This document shows positions 1 to 11,469 of a stretch of 64,000 nt of DNA, piece by piece (the stretch's first letter is position 1; each line of letters starts with the position of its first letter). The notes below the pieces were generated by a model. The model made no database searches. It saw only the letters and a program-made list of their open reading frames with translations, and was not told the origin of the DNA. The stretch is from contig NMRA01000036.1 of assembly GCA_002633005.1 (NCBI GenBank), positions 1,226,139-1,290,138 on the forward strand, written 5' to 3'. Source of the stretch: Phoronis australis. Taxonomy: Eukaryota; Phoronida; Phoronidae. Position numbers and translations under genes: made by a program.

Positions 1-1003
1 AAAAACCGGTCGGTTGTTCTCTAACCGTCTCCAGGCGAACTCCCAGCTCTTTACGATTCTTGGCGCCACTCATGTAGAAATTCTGTAGAAACATGACTGT
101 GATGAGACGCTATGGCTATAGAAGGAATCGTTCTTAGCCTTTCCGTTGACTGTCTCTGCAGACTCCATTAAGCACTGAGCCGATGAGCATTTCCACACCA
201 AATGTTTTCATTAGTGTGCCTGTACAGCCCTGGAAACTCATGAACCAATCGCAATTGACAAAGATTTATGTCACATCATAATCTATCATCATCAGCGTTT
301 TAAGGAAATATCTTGAAGTGCTCAGTGTGAAAAACAAAAGACGAAAGAGAGAGAAACGTATTTGCCACTAGGATGTCAGGCAATTTTGACCCTAAGGTTG
401 ACCCCGTATTATTAAAATAACATCAGAAATGGACTCCACATAATAAAAATGGTATAAACAACGTATTGTATGACCCTGCATGTCATCGAGTTGAAAATGC
501 TCAAGATTGCACAAAGTGCAGCCAAGGTAATTTTGATCTTCTGATCCTATTTAGTACATTTCAAATATATTCAGCAATCAACACTGCAGGGCTTACTATG
601 AGTGGTATAGGAGCGACTGGAATGTCAAACAAAATGAAATATACATGCCCGATGTAAAAATCGCTGGGTCAACATTTTCACAATCCAAAATGGCGGCTAG
701 TTACCATGGGGATAGCAATGGGTACCAAACCTGGGTAGAATTTAGTAACGCTGCAACCTCGCTAAAAAGCAAGACTTACAGGGATTACGCGAGATATTGC
801 CGATACTAGGTCTGTGTATTTTAAATGAGAGCAAGTTAATTTGGCTAGATTTTCTCGCCCAAGACAGCTACTGAGCTCTACCCAGATTTTGATTAGCACA
901 CTAATTTTACTTTCGGGAAACGTGTGAGAGACAGTATTTTTTCAAGGTTGTCTTAAAACTACCCAAGGCTAGATACGGATACTCCCCGTACTATCGTTTA
1001 TGG
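1..1003. other. No gene recognised
   Basis: I see no recognisable gene, repeat or RNA here. A 63-codon open frame at 466-657 has no domain signature and an ordinary composition. The stretch ends where the left terminal repeat of the following LTR retrotransposon becomes recognisable. Confidence 0.4.
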
Positions 1004-1136
1004 ATTTAGTAAACTTTGAAAAATTGCCACTTACCATAACCGACAATTTTAGTTTTGGTTTACTTATGCCCTGTGGCGTGCAGACCTTCAGTCATCGCTT
1101 CATTCCGTGAATGAAACACTTATTGTTGTGATGTTA
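1004..1136 (+). repeat. Left LTR remnant of gypsy-1
   Basis: Roughly 130 bp resembling 5737-5860 in the same orientation, with shared blocks CAATTTTAGTTTTGGTTTAC and GTGAATGAAACACTTAT. It sits 140 bp upstream of the gag start, as expected for an LTR followed by a leader. True LTR ends were not identified, so this is only the alignable core. Confidence 0.6.
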
Positions 1137-1275
1137 TGGTTTTTTATGACGTCATCCTTTTGCGACGTCATTCTTAATTCCTGTCAACATATTTTACATT
1201 TCTTTTATACGTTTCTGCTTCTTTCTATCACAAAAACATTTCAGATTTTGGTATAGTTGGTAGGATATAAAAAAG

Positions 1276-1950
1276 ATGGGTGAGTTGGCTGGCATTATTT
1301 CGTTATTACAACAACAAATCAACCAACAGCAAGAGAATCATCAGCGTTTTGCTGAGATTATCACTAGTAGGCTGATGCACCAACCAATGACATATACGCC
1401 AACTTTTGGTGCGTTCGGCAGTTCAGTAGAACTCTGTAAGGATTATTGGTCCAGATTCCAAACATTTGCAGGGGCACACTCCATACATATGGAGAAACTT
1501 CCACAAACTTTCTTGCCGAATCAGACGTCTACAGTTTATAAGTTGGTTGCAACTTTGGCAGAGCAGCAGACACCTTCCAAGGATATGAATCAACTGACTA
1601 TCAATGAAATTACAAACTTTATGGAGAATCAATTCGATTCGAAGTATTTGTAGTAAGGAAGCGATTCAAATTTTGGTCTAACACAAGAAGACAGCCAGGT
1701 GAGACAATACAGGAGCTAACAGCTTGTATTCGACAAGACGCTGCAAAATGCGATTTTCCAACAATAAAGGATCCTCAGGATGAAGCTATGAGAACTAGAT
1801 TTATTTGTTCAATTAATTATGAGGTGGACTAAAAGCCCTTTTCAAAATAAAAAAACGACGAATTATCTTTAAAGAAGTCCATAGAAATAGCAACAGAAAT
1901 TGAAGAGGAGTCCAAAGTTGCAAAAGAAACGGTTTACGGAGATCCAGTGC
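1276..1950 (+). pseudogene. gypsy-1 gag, N-terminal part (interrupted)
   Basis: The open frame 1276-1653 starts with a glutamine-rich segment (LLQQQINQQQENHQ) and a YWSRFQTF motif typical of gag proteins of K02A2.6-like Ty3/gypsy elements. After a stop at 1651 the same protein continues in another frame to about 1950, with the capsid-like stretch QPGETIQELTACIRQDAAKC and a following ICSINYEVD. It ends exactly at the TTAA where the Kolobok-like element is inserted, and resumes at 3655. Gag would package element RNA into virus-like particles. This copy cannot make it because of a stop, a frameshift and the insertion. Confidence 0.8.
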
Positions 1951-1954
1951 TTAA

Positions 1955-2110
1955 AGGCGAAGGCAACCTTTTTTCATGTCATTTTGAGGTAAAACAAGGT
2001 TGGTTGGTTATCCTAGACATATTTTCCACTTAATTACAGCTTTTCGTAATTTAATTAATTACTCGTCCGCTACTGCGGAAGTGACGTTTTAGGAGGCAAG
2101 CATTTCGCGC
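1955..2110 (+). repeat. Left terminal inverted repeat, Kolobok-like copy 1
   Basis: Pairs with 3495-3650 on the opposite strand. The same terminus recurs at 42753 onward in the second copy. Confidence 0.85.
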
Positions 2111-2219
2111 CAATTTCTTTTCATATAGTCTGACTGTGAGAGCTGCCGAGTCAGTCATTGTTCTACCTCGGTTGTGTTAAGTTCCGTCGTCGTTTGCTTT
2201 CATTTACTAGTCAGTCAAC

Positions 2220-3347
2220 ATGCCACACTGTTGCTGCGTACCGGAATGTACTAATTATCGGCTCACGCGCGCTTTGGGAGTACCTTTGCATCGCTTTCCG
2301 ATGGATGACACATTTCGCCGTACTTGGCTCGTTCGTGTGAAGAACGCATCGTTACCCGTCCACGCAACGTACAGAGCAGTGGAGAATTACCGTGTGTGTG
2401 GCAAGCACTTTCTGCCCTCCGGTTACGAAAGGGATTTGTACGCTGAACTGATGAAGGTCCCTGCGAAACAACGCCTGAAGAAGGATGCTATTCCGTCTGT
2501 GTTGATTCCCGGCAGTGCCCCGTCGCCACCCCCGAGAAGTGCGTTTTTGAAGCGAGAAGCCTCGCGAGCTGTGGCCAGTACAGTGAATGGAGCCAGTGGA
2601 GGCACTTCATCTACTGTCACCCGTGCCTCCGAACGTACCCCAGAGCGTGCAATTCCTGGAACCAGTAGTGATTCGCCCTGTGCTGTTTTCTCCAGCCCAG
2701 AGCCTCTAAGCAGCCCTGCAGCGATATTGAGTAGTGGGAGTGATTACAGGCCCAGTTCGACACCCAGTGAAGAGGACAGTTCGTCGTCCAGTGAACAGAT
2801 CGGTGAGCCAAACTTTGATAAGTTTATTGTGGACTTGTCTAAAGTGTTGGAGCTATTTAGAAGGTGCCAGGTGTGTGGCGAGGGAGTCACACGACACGAT
2901 GTAAGCAGTTTGGGTGCTCAGGTCACCATCCAGTGGGAGTGTGTCGCGGGACACTCTGGCAAGTGGGACAGTTGTTCCTCTGTCCGTGGTATGCCGGAGG
3001 TCCACTTAACCATGTCCAGTAGTGGCTTGGCCTCGTCGAACTCTGAACAGCACAAGCATTCCATTGAGGTAGGCATAACAACGCACAAAGTGCATTTGCA
3101 CCAAGATGTGTCACCATGTCTGTCCTCAGTAGCCGCCTCGTTTCTCGTTTCACAGCTGCCTGTGCCTGTGCTTACTCTGCCTCGTTATACTCGGGCTCAA
3201 ACATGTACCCACCCACTGAATGTCCGTGAAAAAAATCCTCGTCACCACTCCTGTGAACAAGGTCTCCGTCACTCACACTACTGTCACTGTGATACGGGTC
3301 ACCGACTCCAGCCATTTTCATCTTACAACACACTAAACAATCCCTAA
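2220..3347 (+). CDS. THAP-domain protein of Kolobok-like transposon, C-terminally truncated
   Basis: A 375-codon open frame starting MPHCCC. Residues 1-95 form a THAP zinc-dependent DNA-binding domain: Cys5 and Cys10, then C60-x2-H63 in VCGKHF, the invariant Pro of FP (26-27), Trp36, Phe64, and AIPSVL (90-95) in place of the usual AVPTxF. Residues 100-195 are Ser/Pro-rich and probably disordered. Around 216-260 a second Cys/His cluster (CQVC, then C241 and GH at 244-245, W249, and a VRGMPE motif) matches the segment preceding the catalytic part in Kolobok-type transposases. After about residue 262 the sequence turns into low-complexity, unrelated frame, so no catalytic domain is present. It probably binds element ends at most. 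The open frame is unusually long for this decayed region, suggesting a younger insertion than its gypsy host. Confidence 0.75.
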   Translation: MPHCCCVPECTNYRLTRALGVPLHRFPMDDTFRRTWLVRVKNASLPVHATYRAVENYRVCGKHFLPSGYERDLYAELMKVPAKQRLKKDAIPSVLIPGSAPSPPPRSAFLKREASRAVASTVNGASGGTSSTVTRASERTPERAIPGTSSDSPCAVFSSPEPLSSPAAILSSGSDYRPSSTPSEEDSSSSSEQIGEPNFDKFIVDLSKVLELFRRCQVCGEGVTRHDVSSLGAQVTIQWECVAGHSGKWDSCSSVRGMPEVHLTMSSSGLASSNSEQHKHSIEVGITTHKVHLHQDVSPCLSSVAASFLVSQLPVPVLTLPRYTRAQTCTHPLNVREKNPRHHSCEQGLRHSHYCHCDTGHRLQPFSSYNTLNNP

Positions 3348-3494
3348 ATCCAACGTAGTTGAGTTCTCTACTAACCTATCTTGCCGCAGAATACTCGCCA
3401 ATGGAAAGTGGTGGCGACAATTGTTGAAAAACAGCACAAAACAAAAGTAGAATAGAACAGATTCGCACGGTAAAGTCAACGCAAAACCAAGAGG

Positions 3495-3650
3495 CGGGAA
3501 ACGCTTGCCTCCTAAAACGTCACTTCCGGAGTGGCGGACGAGTAATTAATAAAATTACGAAAAGCTGTAATTAAGTGGAAAATATGTCTAGGATAACCAA
3601 CCCACCTTATTTTAGCTCAAAAATGACATGGAAAAAGGTTGCCTTCGCCT
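3495..3650 (-). repeat. Right terminal inverted repeat, Kolobok-like copy 1
   Basis: Reverse complement of 1955-2110 with scattered mismatches, ending at the downstream TTAA (3651-3654). Confidence 0.85.
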
Positions 3651-3654
3651 TTAA

Positions 3655-4125
3655 GTTACAAAAGAGGGAAGAAAACAGGCAGGGCAAAGCACAGAATTTA
3701 GGAATTTTCCAAAGGGAACATGTCCCCGCTGTGGAAAAAAGACCACGCAGCAATGAATTGTCGTTTTAAAGAGAACGAATGCCGTTTCTGTCACAAGAAA
3801 GGCCATATAGAGGCTGTATGTCTAAGCAAAAGAAAGGCTAGGGGTAAAGTAAGCAGTATTTTAGCAAGGCCAGAACAGCAAGTTAATCACATGTCGGATC
3901 GAGATCCAATTCAGGTTGTTGTTCACATATGCGGCAAAAACAGACATTTGACGTAGATACTGGATCACCGAACAATTTCATTTCGGAGAAGGTTTGGTTT
4001 AAACTTGGAAAACCTGTTTTATCTCCATCACACAGTCAGTATTTCGCGGCAAATGAAAAACCCTCACCAGTTTTGGGAATTTTCAGTACAAACGCAACAT
4101 TACAGTCCGATTCACAACATTGAAT
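3655..4125 (+). pseudogene. gypsy-1 gag C-terminus (zinc knuckles) and aspartic protease
   Basis: Gag resumes after the Kolobok insertion in the frame it left. A CCHC zinc knuckle is clear in CRFCHKKGHIEAVCL; a preceding knuckle is partly lost to a frameshift near 3720. The retroviral-type protease follows with active-site DTGSPNNFI (about 3955), which cleaves Gag and Pol precursors in this family. Three frames are needed to follow the protein, so it is not expressed as one product. Confidence 0.8.
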
Positions 4126-5010
4126 TATTAGTAAGCAAACACGATTTGAATATTGTTAGACCAACGGCAGTTCGACAGCTAAAGATTGATGTCACTGCAC
4201 TCTATAGGAATTCCATTTTGCGTGATGACAACCAAAATGACAAAGTTGGTGTTATTTGTCATGAGGACAAGAAAAGTGATGTAGAGTTTCAGCACGCGTG
4301 CAAAATCATCTGCGACGAATTTCCAGACCCATTCAAACCTGAACTGGGATATTTCAAAGGTTTTAAATTAGATGTAAAATTCAAGCCTGATGTCCAAACA
4401 ATATTTTGCAAACCTCGCACAGTACCTTTTACATTACTGGATGACTTTAATCTGGCATCTGATGCTGGTATTAAACGTGGACTTTGGGAACCTACACAAT
4501 TCAACGAGTATGGAATACCAGTTGTCCCTATAAGAAAAGCACCGCTTTCTGGGCAAAGTTTACGGAAATTAAGAGTATGCGGAGATAACTCAGTAACGAT
4601 AAATCCTCAGCTTGAAACTCATCATCATCCGCTACCCCCGCCTGAAGATCTTATGCGAAAACTCAGTGGCGGCTTTTAATTCACAAAAATTGATTTGGCT
4701 GATACGTATAATCAGATTTAATTAACTTCGGAAAGTCAGAGATGTCTGGCACTATCCACACATCGTGGAGCTCTTCTACAATAGAGATTGCCCTGGTTAT
4801 TTCCAGGATATCAGGGACAAATTAACTAGCGATTTAAATGGCGTGGTTGTATACTTGGATGACATTTACTACGGTCGCAACGCAGAAGAACATCTTCAGA
4901 ATCTACGAAATCTACTCCAGCGTTTGCAAGACAATGGAATGAGATGTCGCTTGTGAAATACTCATTTGGTCAGCAAATTGTAGAATACTTAGGCCACATG
5001 CTTTCATGTG
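4126..5010 (+). pseudogene. gypsy-1 reverse transcriptase
   Basis: The open stretch to 4679 carries the RT N-terminal region (KPRTVPFTLLDD and the downstream VRLRV-like RKLRVCGDNSVTIN). FTKIDLADTYNQI follows across a stop near 4678. The catalytic YLDD motif sits in VVVYLDDIYYG near 4850, with the Ty3/gypsy context RLQDNGMRC. At least three frame breaks or stops occur. The domain would synthesise element DNA from RNA, but this copy is inactive. Confidence 0.85.
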
Positions 5011-5709
5011 GTGGCATTAAAAGGTAACAAAGTTGATGCTGTTTTGAAAATGCCAGCCCCATCAGATGTTTCCCATCTACGTTCGTTCCTTGGATCTGTT
5101 CAATTTCACGGAAAGTTCATTCCGAACTTATCTACCTTGATTGCACCTCTGAGCCATTTGACGCGCAAAGATATGCCATGGAAATGGGGAGCTGAGCAGA
5201 TTGCAGTTTCTCAGCGTTTAAAAGAAATACTGTGTACACATGCAGTTCTGGCTCATTGAGATCCTAAACAACAGTTGGAAATTTCATGTGATGCCTCTAA
5301 TGTCGGGATTGGAGCCGTTCTATTTCATCGCTATCCTGATGGTAGTGAACGTCCAATTGCCAATGTTTCAAAGACTCTCACGGACACTCAAAGGAGGTAC
5401 AATTAAATTCAACGTGAGGCTCTGGCAATTGTTTTCGAACTAAAGAAATTTCACCAATTTCTTTTCGGAAGACGTTTCATTTTGATAACTGATCACAAAC
5501 CTTTAGTTTATATTTCCGGATCAACTAAAGTAGTTCCAGCTATGGCTGCTAATCGACTAGCAAGATGGGCGTTACATCTTAGCCAGTATGAATACACAAC
5601 AGAGTATCGGAAAACACCTGATCATTCTAATACAGATGCATTGAGTCACTTACCCAAAATTCGACAGGGAGGAAGAGTAAGCAGATGTGAATGTGGTCTG
5701 TTCTGTTAA
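5011..5709 (+). pseudogene. gypsy-1 RNase H and RT connection
   Basis: The connection region is recognisable in VSHLRSFLGSVQFHGKFIPN. RNase H spans SCDASNVGIGAVLF (acidic D) through ITDHKPLVYI to KTPDHSNTDALSHLP, the usual end of this domain in Ty3/gypsy. Two frameshifts (near 5255 and 5440) break it. Integrase should come next but the sequence passes into the right LTR remnant. Confidence 0.85.
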
Positions 5710-5736
5710 GCAAGTAAGAAAGTAATTTTGCGCATA

Positions 5737-5860
5737 TATTTAGTAAATTGTCACTTAAAATAACAGTCAATTTTAGTTTTGGTTTACTAACGCCCTGTTG
5801 CGTGCAGGCTTTCATTCATCGGTTCATTCTGTGAATGAAACACTTATGTTTGATGTCGTG
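5737..5860 (+). repeat. Right LTR remnant of gypsy-1
   Basis: Direct repeat of 1004-1136, about 80 percent identical by eye. It begins directly after the RNase H remnant. Confidence 0.6.
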
Positions 5861-6778
5861 AGATTAAATATAACAAGGTTTGCGAGCAAATACAATTGAC
5901 AGAAACCGGAAGCCAAGACAGTTTCCGGGAAAAAACCTTAACGAACACAATGGCGTTATTACTTTCCTCTCATCTGGTTACAATGGAAGCTAGAGAACAA
6001 CACGGGACTTAAAGAAGGCCTAAGGAGTAGAGTAGATCGAACAACGTTTTAAACCGTGATAACAGTTGAAACAACAACGTAATAAATATAGATTATTACA
6101 TGGCGAAGTCATTATCCCCCGTATTCTAGAGTGGATTTTGGAGAATCGCCCGAGATGCGTCAGCCTCTAGGCCGATAACTCTCCAAAAATCGACGAGGGC
6201 TCTAGAAAAGGAGATAACGACTGAGAACATGTTATAATCTATTTATACCACATATTGAACGAGATACATTGCAATGAATCAATCTACCTTTCTCGACTCG
6301 TAACTACTTTCTATGTCAGAGATCTGGAGTCGGAGGTCGTGACCTTTAAGGAAAGCCGACCTATTTATGTCAAACAATGCTTTCACTCAAAACCAATTGA
6401 AAATTTAAACAAAACAGGAATAAAGTGAATCTATGAATTAAGGTTTAGGAACTATTATAGCTTTCTACACATTTCATCACGCTAAGCTTCGACCGGGAAA
6501 ATATCGTCTGCTAAAGTAGGTTACCACTCACTGGTAACTGAGCATAATGCTCAAGTCAAAGGATCCCGACGACACGATACCCGCATTCAAATTGGATATC
6601 GGTGAATTACAAGTGAAAGAACATGAGAAAAAAATTCACTGAATTAAAATATCGTTGTTATGGAAATTACGCGTCGTATTTTTCATAGCGTATAAATGTG
6701 GGTACAATGCCCTTTGTTGAACATGCGATTGTTGCGCCTGCTCCTTTAAGTATTCTATTTTCACTTTCGACGACATCT
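5861..6778. other. No gene; hairpin-like repeat at about 6131-6203
   Basis: No coding signal is visible. Around 6131-6203 GATTTTGGAGAATCGCCCGAG-like sequence is followed by an inverted partner ending in CTCCAAAAATC. Related sequence (GATAATTCTCCAAAATCCAC) recurs at 8901-8920, so a short foldback repeat family is likely. Confidence 0.4.
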
Positions 6779-6960
6779 GCCGCTGAGTGGTGCAGTGGTT
6801 AAGTCGACGACCTGAAACTCTAGCGGCTCGGATTCGAAACCGGCCTCGGTTCCCGCCAAAATGTTATCTCACTAGTGAGAATGGGTTATTACACGGTTCT
6901 ATTGGCCATTCGAGGCTAATACGCTTTCGACCATGACAAGTTAGGTGTGATAAATGTAAT
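6779..6960 (+). repeat. tRNA-derived SINE
   Basis: Pol III promoter-like boxes are present: an A-box-like TGGTGCAGTGGTTAAG (about 6787) and a B-box GGATTCGAAACC (6830-6841), about 43 bp apart as in a tRNA. The cloverleaf is not closed by a good acceptor stem, and unrelated sequence follows, so I call it a SINE head rather than a tRNA gene. The 3' end is uncertain. Confidence 0.6.
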
Positions 6961-9900
6961 TAACTAACTACTTCAACTAACTATTCTGACATAACAAAAA
7001 ACGAGCAAGCTGCTCTTGCGTAACATTGAAATGTACTATGGATTGATCATTACATAGGTTGCCGTGTAGGACTTTCCATAATAGTTCATAAATAAACTAA
7101 TTTCTTCAGAAAGTAAAAATTAGTGATCTTATATATGCAGCGTGTGGAACCCTAAATAAAAGACATTTTGGAACACATTTTACGATAGTTATACTACTAA
7201 GAAAGGGGATCATGGAAAACAACAATATCCATGACAAAGAGACAATGTTACTTTGAACACTTGTTGCATAATTGTTAACATTCAAGAATTTAAAAAAAAC
7301 GGGACGATTGAACTGAAAATCAGGATTTCCGGATAAACCGCGGGACATCTGGGTCTATGCCAAACCGCAAGGGTAAAATAATCGCTGTAACCCACCAAAA
7401 CGTTCAGACAGCATATTTTAGCGAGCGGGAGACGTAACAATCGAAAGCCCCCGACGGCGTTCTTTGTTTTTTAAGCCTAATGGGAAATTGTGGGTGCCTC
7501 AAAAACCCATGAAACTTCCCGTTTTTTCTTTTTTGTTTAAATGGGAAAATAGAGCAAAGTCACGTGAGAAATTAAAGTTGTAATATTTCAATTTCGCCGC
7601 GTTTTAAAAAGCGGCACATTTTGATGGTGTGGTGGGTTGGCGGCAAAGATTGAGAAAGTGGAATAGTCCGCCGTGGAGCACGTTCAATGTTTGCTGTCAT
7701 CATCACAAAATAAACATTACTTTTCATTTTTAAAATTTTATTTCACGGGTATAGGAGAATAAAGATAACATTCACTGCTCAAAAATCGAATTAACAAAAA
7801 GTATATGGTTAACTAGTTAAAATTGCACAAATGAATTATAATAAAAGCAGCTGAAAGCGGTAATAACATTTACATGCACACACGCTCATGCAGACGCAGA
7901 CGCACTTAGCTACGCAATTGTGAGTAGTGTTTCACACCCGATAGTAGGGCCTTAACTTTCATTAATAATTGCAGAACAAACACTTAGAAACCAAATGTCA
8001 CTTCTTTCCGTAAAATATAGTTACATGATTTTAACACCCAAAATATCTTGTTGAAAAACTCCCAACATGTAGTTTGATAGGTTGTCGAAAGTGGTTCTAA
8101 GACTGGAGTTGAAAAGACATCAGAGGCCAGATTATTCCCAACATCCAGCCAGGGCCAAAGGTCAGTGCGCATAAAGAATATTCAATGTAATTATTGGGTT
8201 ACATTGACTAATTTTGCCAGGAAATCGCTGGCTGTGTGGAACCGTACCTCACGACTCTCGATTGATTAACAATGTGGCGGACCAAAGTCGCACACGCGGC
8301 GAATATGCTAGCTTCCACAACAACAAAACTCCTAAGACCAGAAACCATAACACGAGGCTCTTGTGACACAACTACTCATGCTTTATGCATACGCAAAATC
8401 TTATATAGGCGCGCAGGTAGGCGTTGGCCTACCTAAGTAGATGAGTACAAACACAAGGACCAGGCTAAGTTACACAAAGGAGGGGGGAGTAGTCTTGAAC
8501 AAACAAAAATTACAAAATTAAAACAAAGCAATGGGATTGGACTTGATTTGACAACTACACAGTCGACCAAAAGTCAGTCAAGCAAACAACCGGAAATTCA
8601 CAGTGGAAATTCTCGCGTCTAGTCTCGGGGTCCCAAGCTCTAATAATACAAAATACAGGTCACGTTCGAGAGTTTGCAAACCAGTGCTAGAGTTCTATGA
8701 TAACATCGAGTTTACATTAAGCTCCAAAACTTATGATTTATAGTTTATCGCATCACGACACTACTTTTGCTTCAAACCTACGATAAATTCGTCTAGCATC
8801 AAAATTTTACCAATTTACTGGTATCCTCGTACTCAGAAGTATTAAACAGAAGAGACAAAAATGCAGAATTCTTGGCGACCAGGGGCTGACGCCCCTCGGG
8901 CGATAATTCTCCAAAATCCACTCGGGCTCTAGATATATGTATATCTAACTGTGTTTTTATTGTGTTTAACGGACGCTTCATCCACGGTTTAGCGAGGCAT
9001 GGAACGCGAAATACCTTTAAACAGATCGTGGCGAATCTATTTATTGAGGATGCTAACATGAGATTTATTCTCTTTGAATATTGCAAGAATGTTTCAGATT
9101 CACTGGTTTTTAAAGACAGACGAAATGTTATCTCTTTGATTCCAATACAGTTTTCAAATTCTCCACCCCTGATAAGATCTATGTGCGCATAAACTCATAA
9201 GTCGGACTGGCTGCTGCTTGAAACAGCCATTAATTGTTTACATCAAAGGTCAAATGTCACAATTTCCATATAAAGGGAACGTGCTACGTCTATATCTTGC
9301 CATACCAAAAATAAAAAGACGTGCTTTGCCTTGTGAGACGGAAAAATCGACGAATTGACGAGCAGTTGACAGATTGTTTTAAGAAATTTGAAACCAAAGG
9401 GAAAATGCTCTGATAAAGGCAACAGAGTAAACCTTGAAAATACGCGTCGAACAGTTTGACTTCTGTTTTAGTTGCAGAGAACCACTTTGAATAATGCAAT
9501 TTAGTCTGTTATTCACGGTCTATGCCCCTTTAAAGCAAAACATGTTGGACATTTTATCAAGACTTCACAAACGCGATAACACCGGCAACATCACATTTTA
9601 ACGAAGAAATATGAATTTCCATGACTTCCTATCATGAGCCAACTTATTTTGTATTGATTTTTACACTTGGAGCAAACCATGAATTAGCAGTTGCCCCATT
9701 TAGTAAATACATTATTTTTCATTTAATATTTTCATGAAATAGTCCACGCTTAGAAACTTGTTTTCGACAAATCTTAGTGTTGATTTCATCGTTTTATAAT
9801 GATGTACTATATTTTCTCCGCTTAATTTAGATTGTTTATGACTGACAGTTTAATGGAGTGTAAGGTATGGGTAAATACTAATGTAACTTAAAAATAACTG

Positions 9901-10613
9901 CACAACTCTCATTACAACAGCGTCATTGTTCCTACCTCTGGACTAGTAGATCTTTTAAAGGTGTTTTTGTAGTCAGAAATATTATGCACTTTTCTATCAC
10001 TATTGGAGCAAATGACCACTGAAAGAATCATATCTCGTTTTATGTGGATTACTTTGAGGTGACTTACTGCTATGGAATTGGGCTTAAATTGTTCCTTGGA
10101 AAGAACTGACAGTTATTTTTTCTTCAGACCAAGCTCATTAAATTTTAGGTCACGGGATGAGTAAGGTCTGAAGATTTAAAAAAGTGTTAATTCTTCCCGA
10201 TTATTTTTAAACTGAATAGAAAGCATCATGAGACTTATTTCATAACGGTAAAGGCGCCTAAATCAAAATTTTTGACCGATAACACGGATTTAAAGTTATT
10301 GTAAAATACTAACAATTATGTTGTGAAGATCTGCTGCATTTTACAAAAAGTCACCTATTTTGTATATATTACTTTAGACTCAAATTTCTCAAACTTGTGC
10401 AATATTATTTAGTTTGAATTTTTAGGTTTCAAAATCAGACCGATAAATGAACTAAAACCATCAATATGAAATTGCTCTCTTAAAATACTCACAAGAAGTA
10501 GTTTCTAGAAGCCCTCGCAGAACTTGTCACACAGCCTAGAAGGCATAAATTTAAAAAGCGTCCACTGCTGTGAGCATAAAGTCCGATGTTTAAATACCTT
10601 GTTCTAATTACGT
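6961..10613. other. Long stretch without recognisable genes
   Basis: Only short open frames occur here and none carries a domain I know. The longest (8799-9086 minus, 95 codons) has ordinary composition and no family signature. A copy of the CTCCAAAATCCAC repeat lies at 8859-8940. Confidence 0.4.
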
Positions 10614-10760
10614 GAGCAGACATCTCACTGGTTGCCCCTTTCTTTTTGTTGAATGATGGCAAAATGAAGGTTAACATCATCACTAGTGAGCAGACACCTC
10701 AGTGGTTGTCTTTCCTTTAGGATGAGTGATGGCAAAATGAAGGTTAACAACACCACTATC
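10614..10760 (+). repeat. Tandem duplication, about 74-bp unit x2
   Basis: GAGCAGACATCTCACTGGTT at 10614 and GAGCAGACACCTCAGTGGTT at 10688 start two consecutive units. Both contain GATGGCAAAATGAAGGTTAA. The second unit is somewhat diverged. Confidence 0.8.
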
Positions 10761-10909
10761 TCTGGTTCACCATATCATCAGTGATTGCCCATACATTTTA
10801 AATCCAAGTACTCGAACTAAATGAATATCGCAAGCAAAAATCCAGTTCTATATGGAATCTGACAAATATTCGTTACCCTGCTTCTTTGATCGTGCTTTTA
10901 TATTTTTAG

Positions 10910-11469
10910 TTATGTGCCCTCTGGATTCTGGTCATTATAGCGCACGAACTATTCACAGCTACTTGTGATAACAACAGCAGCATTCACAGTGACATGGGAA
11001 CTGAATTCAGAATTCGTGAAGTCAAAAGTTTGGACACTGAAGAACTCATTGATACCGCAGATTTGCGTACTATTGAAAAACGAGACGTGCCGGATTTGGA
11101 TGTGTTATTTAATGACAACATAACGGACATGTCGGAAAACCAAACAAGTGGATTACCCAGATTTCGAGGTGGGAACGAAAACTGTTCGAAGTACAGATAT
11201 AACCTAACAAATGTGATAATCGACGAGGATTACTGTTACCTCTTCAGGCCATTGCCGAACATAATTTGCGCAAACAAAGGGTACGTACTCGATGAAATTT
11301 TCAAGAGATTAGAGTTTTGAATAATTAACTTGTTGATACCTGCGTCAGAACTGTTAATGTCTTGGCTCAGTTGCAAATGTTTAGCGCATATTTAAAACAG
11401 AATTTCCTTCTGTTTAGCTGTCCGTTCTACAGAATTGGTCTCAATGGTTTTTGTTACAATAGAGTTTGA
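10910..11469 (+). CDS. Candidate two-exon secreted Cys-rich protein (5' exon missing)
   Basis: An open exon runs from a good acceptor (TTTTATATTTTTAG, ending 10909) to a plausible donor at 11281 (AAAGG|GTACGT). It opens with a hydrophobic leader (LCALWILVIIAHELFTATC), like a signal peptide, then an acidic segment with a dibasic site (IEKRDVPDLD), Asn-glycosylation-like NIT and NQT, and a Cys-bearing tail. A 137-bp intron ends at a pyrimidine-rich acceptor (CCTTCTGTTTAG, 11417); the second exon adds two more cysteines within 17 codons and stops at 11467-11469. Read without splicing, the frame simply stops at 11318. The initiator Met would lie in an unseen upstream exon; alternatively translation starts at 10994 without a leader. 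I do not recognise the family and assign no function. Gene structure is inferred from splice signals only. Confidence 0.4.

Larger units (their letters stand above)
1955..3650 (+). mobile_element. Kolobok-like THAP DNA transposon, copy 1
   Basis: The element starts AGGCGAAGGCAACC and ends GGTTGCCTTCGCCT, with a TTAA on each side (1951-1954, 3651-3654). Terminal inverted repeats run about 155 bp with few mismatches (1955-2110 against 3495-3650). The TTAA target duplication together with a THAP-domain protein is the combination described for the Kolobok superfamily; piggyBac also uses TTAA but lacks THAP. It interrupts the gypsy-1 gag, and with one TTAA removed the gag frame reads straight across the junction, so the target-site call is solid. 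At 1.7 kb with only the N-terminal part of a transposase-like protein, it is probably non-autonomous. Confidence 0.85.
1004..5860 (+). mobile_element. Decayed Ty3/gypsy LTR retrotransposon (gypsy-1)
   Basis: Gag, zinc knuckle, aspartic protease, reverse transcriptase and RNase H remnants lie in order on the plus strand, which is the Ty3/gypsy gene order. Related direct repeats flank them (1004-1136 and 5737-5860); both contain an AGTTTTGGTTTACT block and a GTGAATGAAACACTTAT block, so I read them as partial LTRs. No integrase follows RNase H: the coding remnant stops at about 5,700, only 40 bp before the right repeat, so the 3' part of pol was deleted. Frames change at least six times, so the element is dead. 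The gag is interrupted by a separate DNA transposon (1955-3650). The LTR outer ends and target duplication are not resolved. Confidence 0.85.

Noticed and set aside
2220-3347. Domesticated host THAP transcription factor
   Set aside because: The frame lies wholly inside TTAA-flanked inverted repeats and breaks down after the zinc cluster, so it is a transposon protein.
6779-6858. Functional tRNA gene
   Set aside because: A and B boxes are present, but no acceptor-stem pairing or terminator follows; SINE-derived is the simpler reading.
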